From Eubacteriales bacterium (GTDB lineage: Bacteria > Bacillota > Clostridia > Lachnospirales > Lachnospiraceae), in NCBI GenBank assembly GCA_030533385.1, contig JAUNJG010000003.1, positions 1 through 64,000 on the forward strand: DNA of 64,000 nucleotides, written 5' to 3'. This document shows positions 59,888 to 64,000 of this stretch, one piece after another (position 1 is the first letter of the stretch; the number at the start of each line of letters is the position of its first letter). The notes under the pieces were generated by a model, which saw only the letters and a program-made list of their open reading frames with translations, ran no database searches and was not told the DNA's origin. A program made the position numbers and the translations under genes.

Positions 59888-60686
59888 AATAGTCCTCCCA
59901 ATGTTAAATTTAACACAAAGCAGGAACAAAATTCTTCCCGCTCTGTTTTATAACAAAAATTATGTTGTGATATTGCGTGTAAAAATACATAGATATTATA
60001 GAAAATAGATGTTAAATAGACCCTGCTATATACATAGATGGAGATAACAGACTGTAAATAAGAGATTTTCTAAAATAATAATTCATCAAAAGAACCGCTA
60101 CAATCAAGGACAGAACTCTGTCGTAGATTGCGGTTGTATACTATTAATAATTTTTACTATTTATAATCCTATTCAATTCATTATGGATTATAGCATATAT
60201 AATTTTATTGTAAAGGTAAATTTTTAATGTCCTGTATGCAACTAATTTAATTCAAGAACAACAAAATATTCTCATTCTTTCTGTAAAAACTTGATTTTTT
60301 TGCATAATAAGTAAAATCCAAACCGTTTTTTATTGACATTTTCTATTAAATTTACGTTTTTTCTTTTCTCTTTTTTTACCATCATTCTCTCACTTTTCTT
60401 CACCATTCCTCAAAAACATTAGTAATTTTTCCTCTTTCTTCTATAATCTACACATGTTTTTCTCCGGAATCTTCTTTCCAATCTACAAGAAATCCTCATG
60501 AGAGCCTCTTTTGCAAATATCCCAAAAATTACAAAAGAAAAACAAAAAAGCATTATATTTTGTCCGCAAAATATGTTTTTATTATTGAAAATATATTGCC
60601 ATTATTATATGATAAGACCAGCAGAATATTAATCCCATAAATTTAATTTCTTGTCAAATCAACATTTAGAAGGGACTGAATACGAT
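59888..60686. other. AT-rich intergenic region with a compound hairpin
   Basis: About 800 bp, strongly AT-rich, no gene. Includes the palindrome listed below and a nested hairpin at 60093-60135 (AACCGC ... GCGGTT outer stem, AATC/GATT, GACAG/CTGTC inner stem) that looks like a small structured RNA or a terminator without a T-run. No convincing promoter for the BlaI gene was singled out. Confidence 0.4.
59902..59915. promoter_or_regulatory. Perfect 14-bp palindrome upstream of cbiQ
   Basis: TGTTAAATTTAACA lies just before the ribosome-binding site of cbiQ. A perfect palindrome at this place is a plausible operator for a metal-responsive repressor, but AT-rich palindromes also arise by chance. 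Confidence 0.35.
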
Positions 60687-61136
60687 ATGAAAAAGAAAAT
60701 CAAAAAACTTACAGACAGTGAAAAACAGGTATTAAATCTTCTTTGGGATTCGGAGGAGCCTTTAACTTCCACTGAGATTGTTAATTTATGCACAAACCGA
60801 ACCTGGAAACCAAGCTATATCCACATTATGATTAATTCTCTTCTTTCCAAAGAAATGATTCAAATTGATGGATTTAAGAAAACGACCAAAAATTATGCCA
60901 GAACCTTTAAGGCATCCATGTCAAGAGACGAATGGAATTTGCTTCAAGTCAAACAAGAACAAAAATCCAATTCTAAAACCTTGTCAAATCTTTTTGCAAC
61001 CCTCGTGGAGGAAGAAACTAACCCAGAACTCCTTGACAAACTGTCTGAAATTTTGGATCACAGAAAAAAAGAGCTTTGTGAACAGGGACATTGGTCCGAA
61101 TTTTCTCCACATGAAAATGACCAAAACAATGAATAA
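60687..61136 (+). CDS. BlaI/MecI/CopY-family repressor
   Basis: 149 residues. N-terminal winged helix (LTDSEKQVLNLLWDSEEPLTSTEIVNLC, KPSYIHIMINSLLSKEMI) and a C-terminal dimerisation helix bundle with the region EEETNPELLDKLSEILDHRKKEL. Such repressors are inactivated by proteolysis from a BlaR1-type sensor. The M56 gene begins 235 bp downstream on the same strand. ATG at 60687 follows AGAAGGGA. A TACA...TGTA type operator was not found upstream. Confidence 0.9.
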   Translation: MKKKIKKLTDSEKQVLNLLWDSEEPLTSTEIVNLCTNRTWKPSYIHIMINSLLSKEMIQIDGFKKTTKNYARTFKASMSRDEWNLLQVKQEQKSNSKTLSNLFATLVEEETNPELLDKLSEILDHRKKELCEQGHWSEFSPHENDQNNE

Positions 61137-61371
61137 CACGAAATATAAATCTTATAATTTTTATAACAATATCTTGATAATTATAAGCTTATATGTTATT
61201 ATATGACTGAAAATTTCCAACAATATGCAAAGAAAACAGATTAATTTGCTATTCTTTATTTTCTTTTCTATCTGTTGGATTTTATTTTAAATAATAGCAG
61301 TAAACTGTCTGCTCTCCTTTTTATTACAGGCAACAGACATTATACTGATATTTTACTACTGGATAAAATAT

Positions 61372-62604
61372 ATGATTACGATATTTTCAATTTTTTGGAC
61401 TATAATTAATTGTTGTGTTATGGCAGGCGCCATTCACCTTATCCGAACAAAGACTGACTTAATTGCTACTTATGGTTGTTCTGTACTAAACGTATTGGCA
61501 ATCTGTTGTATTGTGCGATTGCTTTTCCCCATAGAGTTTCCAGAACACCAGCTTATTATTTCTGACAGTTACTTATATTCCAAAATATTAGACCCACTGA
61601 CTTCGTTTTTGTTTCCGGCATTTCCGGACTGGATTCTTCCGCTGATGTTGTTCGTATGGGCTTGTGGCAGTTTGGTTCAGATTTTTCGCCTTTCCTGTTC
61701 TTTCCTACATATGTATCGCTCTTTGAATGCTAATGTCGTGAAAGCGGAACCTCGGGTTTTTGACATTCTGTACTCCATTGAGGAGAACTGCCCTCTCAAG
61801 ATATATGTTTCCAAAGATATTTCTGTTCCTGTATTGGCGGGATATTGCCGTCCGGCCATCTACCTTCCTGAGTTTGATTGGACAGATATGGAATATCGTT
61901 ATATATTTCTTCACGAACATACACATTGGAAAAGAAAAGATTTAATCAAAAAAGGATTCACTAATTTTTTATGTGTAATCATGTGGTGGAATCCTGCTGT
62001 TTATCTCATACGCAGAGAAGTTTCCGAGATTATTGAACTAAACTGTGACAGGCAACTAACCAAACAGCTCTCGGAACAGGAAGTATTTCAATACTTGACC
62101 GTTTTAAAAAGCAGTCTTGAAAAACTTCAATATTCCCGGATAAAAACGAATCACTATACTATAGAGTTTATAAATACGGCCAAGCGGTATTCCATTCAGC
62201 AAAGATTTGAACTGCTGACCTCCAGAGATAAACCAAGCCGAAACAGCACAACACCAAAATTGATACTGGCTGCCATAGCTTTTCTCTGGATGTATGGCTC
62301 TTATTATTTTATATTACAACCAAATTACGATGCCTCTGCCTTTTCTCTTTGGAAAAAAGATTCTACTTCCAAGGATGCCGTTGTTGATATTTCTGATAAA
62401 GGCAATACTTTTCTGGAAGAACAGGCGGATGGCTCCTATATTCTGTATTATGGGAATTTTTCTATGAAGGTTCCTACCGAAGATGTAGATGCCGGACTTT
62501 ACGTCTATTATCCTATTGTTCCTTATGAGGAAAACAGCATCATTCAAAAACTGTTTTCTGATTTAAACAAGTTTTTCAAACACATCAAAGGAGGACTGTC
62601 ATGA
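61372..62604 (+). CDS. M56 (BlaR1-type) metallopeptidase
   Basis: 410 residues. Three N-terminal membrane helices (about 1-22, 32-52, 86-107), a cytosolic zinc peptidase domain with the HEHTH motif (residues 181-185, HExxH) and the distal Glu in ELNCD, then a fourth helix (about 295-315) and a short extracellular C-terminal region of about 95 residues with no penicillin-binding fold. In BlaR1 the extracellular part senses beta-lactams; here that domain is missing, so the signal is different. Stop overlaps the start of the next gene (ATGA). Confidence 0.9.
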   Translation: MITIFSIFWTIINCCVMAGAIHLIRTKTDLIATYGCSVLNVLAICCIVRLLFPIEFPEHQLIISDSYLYSKILDPLTSFLFPAFPDWILPLMLFVWACGSLVQIFRLSCSFLHMYRSLNANVVKAEPRVFDILYSIEENCPLKIYVSKDISVPVLAGYCRPAIYLPEFDWTDMEYRYIFLHEHTHWKRKDLIKKGFTNFLCVIMWWNPAVYLIRREVSEIIELNCDRQLTKQLSEQEVFQYLTVLKSSLEKLQYSRIKTNHYTIEFINTAKRYSIQQRFELLTSRDKPSRNSTTPKLILAAIAFLWMYGSYYFILQPNYDASAFSLWKKDSTSKDAVVDISDKGNTFLEEQADGSYILYYGNFSMKVPTEDVDAGLYVYYPIVPYEENSIIQKLFSDLNKFFKHIKGGLS

Positions 62605-62858
62605 AACAACACTTTTTTAAACGCATCACACTCGGTACCTTTTTAGGCTGCATGGCTTTCAGTGCCCTTCCTTCTCTTCCATCTATCGCTCAGATGCCTG
62701 TACAGGTGGAAGCAAACGTCATCGAAGACACCATATCCCCATGTGCTGACGTCATTTACTGGCGGTTCCGAACATTGGCCAGTGGTAAAGTACAACGTCG
62801 CCGCTGGAATGCTACCAAAGGATACTGGGTAGACCCTCATTGGATGGATGTGAACTAA
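62601..62858 (+). CDS. Small secreted protein coupled to the M56 peptidase
   Basis: 85 residues. Signal peptide (KQHFFKRITLGTFLGCMAF, cleavage after SIA or VEA), leaving about 45 mature residues with a basic, aromatic core: VIYWRFRTLASGKVQRRRWN and GYWVDPHWMDVN. ATGA overlap with the M56 gene. I recall similar short secreted proteins next to M56 genes in Clostridia but know no function. May be a signal, a ligand of the sensor domain or a small toxin. Confidence 0.8.
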   Translation: MKQHFFKRITLGTFLGCMAFSALPSLPSIAQMPVQVEANVIEDTISPCADVIYWRFRTLASGKVQRRRWNATKGYWVDPHWMDVN

Positions 62859-62911
62859 CTCTTTTTCAATACCACTTATATTTCCATCATACTTGAGATA
62901 TGTATCTCCAA

Positions 62912-62965
62912 AAAGGAATGTCCGGAAAGTCAACCACATTACTTTCCGGACATGCTTCCTTTTTC
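62912..62965. terminator. Bidirectional terminator between small secreted gene and serS
   Basis: Stem AAGGAATGTCCGGAAAGT / ACTTTCCGGACATGCTTCCTT (one bulge) with T-run on the plus strand and A-run on the other side. Confidence 0.9.
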
Positions 62966-62994
62966 ATCAATATTTCCGTCTTCTCCGCCGAAAA

Positions 62995-64000
62995 TCACCT
63001 GGGAGCAATCAAAGATTTTCCTCCCATATACGGACGAAGCACTTCCGGGATATTCACAGAACCATCTTCATTTAAGTTGTTTTCTAAAAAGGCAATGAGC
63101 ATACGAGGAGGCGCCACCACCGTATTGTTGAGGGTGTGGGCAAAATATTTTCCTCCCTCTCCCACCACGCGAATCTTCAATCTTCTTGCCTGAGCATCAC
63201 CTAAATTAGAACAGCTTCCTACCTCAAAATACTTCTTCTGGCGCGGAGACCATGCCTCCACGTCGATGGACTTCACCTTTAAGTCTGCCAAATCTCCCGA
63301 ACAACATTCCAGCGTACGCACCGGAATATCCAGCGAGCGGAACAAATCCACCGTGTTTTGCCACAACTTATCAAACCACATAGGACTTTCTTCCGGCTTG
63401 CATACAACAATCATCTCCTGTTTTTCAAACTGGTGAATACGATAGACACCTCTCTCCTCAATGCCATGAGCACCCTTTTCTTTTCGGAAACAAGGAGAAT
63501 AGGAAGTCAATGTTTTTGGAAGAGCATCTTCCTGAATCACCGTATCAATGAATTTACCAATCATAGAATGCTCGCTCGTTCCGATTAAGTATAGATCTTC
63601 CCCTTCAATTTTATACATCATGGCATCCATCTCGGCAAAACTCATCACGCCGGTTACCACATTACTCCGAATCATAAACGGAGGTACACAGTAGGTAAAG
63701 CCTCGGTCAATCATGAAGTCCCTCGCATAGGCAATCACCGCAGAATGAAGCCTGGCAATATCACCCATGAGATAATAAAAACCATTGCCGGCTACTTTTC
63801 TGGCGCTATCCAAATCAATACCTTCCAGCCTTTCCATAATATCAGTATGATAAGGAATCTCAAAATCAGGAACTGCCGGATCTCCGTATTTTTGGATTTC
63901 CACATTTTCGCTGTCATCTTTTCCGATAGGAACACTCGGATCAATGATGTTCGGAATACGCATCATAATAGAAGTCACTTTTTCAGACAGCTCTGTCTCC
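62995..64000 (-). CDS. serS: Seryl-tRNA synthetase, C-terminal part
   Basis: At least 335 residues, open to the window end, so the N-terminal coiled-coil arm is missing. Class II catalytic core: motif 2 region YSPCFRKEKGAHGIEERGVYRIHQFEKQEM, VGSCSNLGDAQARRLKIRV and motif 3-like HTLNNTVVAPPRMLIAFLEN. The stop at 62995 is followed by a terminator. The charged tail before the window edge (ELSEKVTSIMMRIPN) leads into the arm. Confidence 0.95.
   Translation of the reverse strand, partial: ETELSEKVTSIMMRIPNIIDPSVPIGKDDSENVEIQKYGDPAVPDFEIPYHTDIMERLEGIDLDSARKVAGNGFYYLMGDIARLHSAVIAYARDFMIDRGFTYCVPPFMIRSNVVTGVMSFAEMDAMMYKIEGEDLYLIGTSEHSMIGKFIDTVIQEDALPKTLTSYSPCFRKEKGAHGIEERGVYRIHQFEKQEMIVVCKPEESPMWFDKLWQNTVDLFRSLDIPVRTLECCSGDLADLKVKSIDVEAWSPRQKKYFEVGSCSNLGDAQARRLKIRVVGEGGKYFAHTLNNTVVAPPRMLIAFLENNLNEDGSVNIPEVLRPYMGGKSLIAPR

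Noticed and set aside
60687..62604. Beta-lactam resistance blaI-blaR1 operon
   Set aside because: The M56 protein lacks a penicillin-binding sensor domain and no beta-lactamase is near.

Overview
The window looks like chromosome of a spore-forming, anaerobic Firmicute, most likely Lachnospiraceae (Clostridium cluster XIVa). Evidence: sporulation and germination genes (spoIIR, gerA type, sipL with DUF3794 and LysM, cotS, bofA); the block dnaX-ybaB-recR; AGGAGG ribosome-binding sites nearly everywhere; Flp/Tad genes of the low-GC Gram-positive type (DUF5702, DUF6382-FHA, Flp1); and corrinoid/cobalt genes. Genus cannot be fixed from sequence alone. No rRNA, tRNA, CRISPR array, phage or insertion sequence was found.

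Layout. 1-14.6 kb: a secreted repeat protein (cut by the edge), DUF1934 and ddl, a small type IV pilus set (pilT, four pilin-like or accessory genes, pilC), then spoIIR and a germinant-receptor operon whose second gene fuses GerAB to a lipoprotein GerAC module; ispE and a GntR regulator point the other way; then sipL and a PrcB-like lipoprotein. 14.6-21.4 kb: plus-strand housekeeping block cca, cotS, dnaX, ybaB, recR, pfkA. 21.4-32.3 kb: rhomboid protease and a complete-looking Tad pilus locus on the minus strand (tadZ-like, tadA, tadB, tadC, flp, DUF5702, TadE-like genes, FHA protein), driven by a near-consensus promoter at 32.3 kb. 32.4-38.4 kb: bofA, DUF1002, YfhO, a GT2 glycosyltransferase and a repeat-rich non-coding stretch. 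38.4-45.1 kb: a secreted Ig-like repeat protein, a DUF815 ATPase with an unknown partner, a transglutaminase-like secreted protein and a small unknown gene. 45.2-52.6 kb: a sulfation island. 52.6-56.7 kb: PfoR-like membrane protein, RACo-like corrinoid-activation protein, LOG protein. 56.7-59.9 kb: cobalt ECF transporter genes in a split QO/MN order. 60-63 kb: a BlaI regulator, M56 peptidase and tiny secreted protein module. The window ends in serS.

The most interesting unit is the minus-strand operon cysD, cysNC, sulfotransferase, CHR-family transporter, directly downstream of a polysaccharide pyruvyl transferase. It contains everything to activate sulfate to PAPS and transfer it to an acceptor, but no reductase for assimilation, so it reads as a dedicated sulfation pathway, probably for a surface polymer that is also pyruvylated. 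Other notable items are the GerAB-GerAC fusion, the BlaI/M56/micro-secreted-protein module, predicted sporulation sigma-factor promoters that agree with gene function, and tandem repeats near 37.3-37.8 kb.
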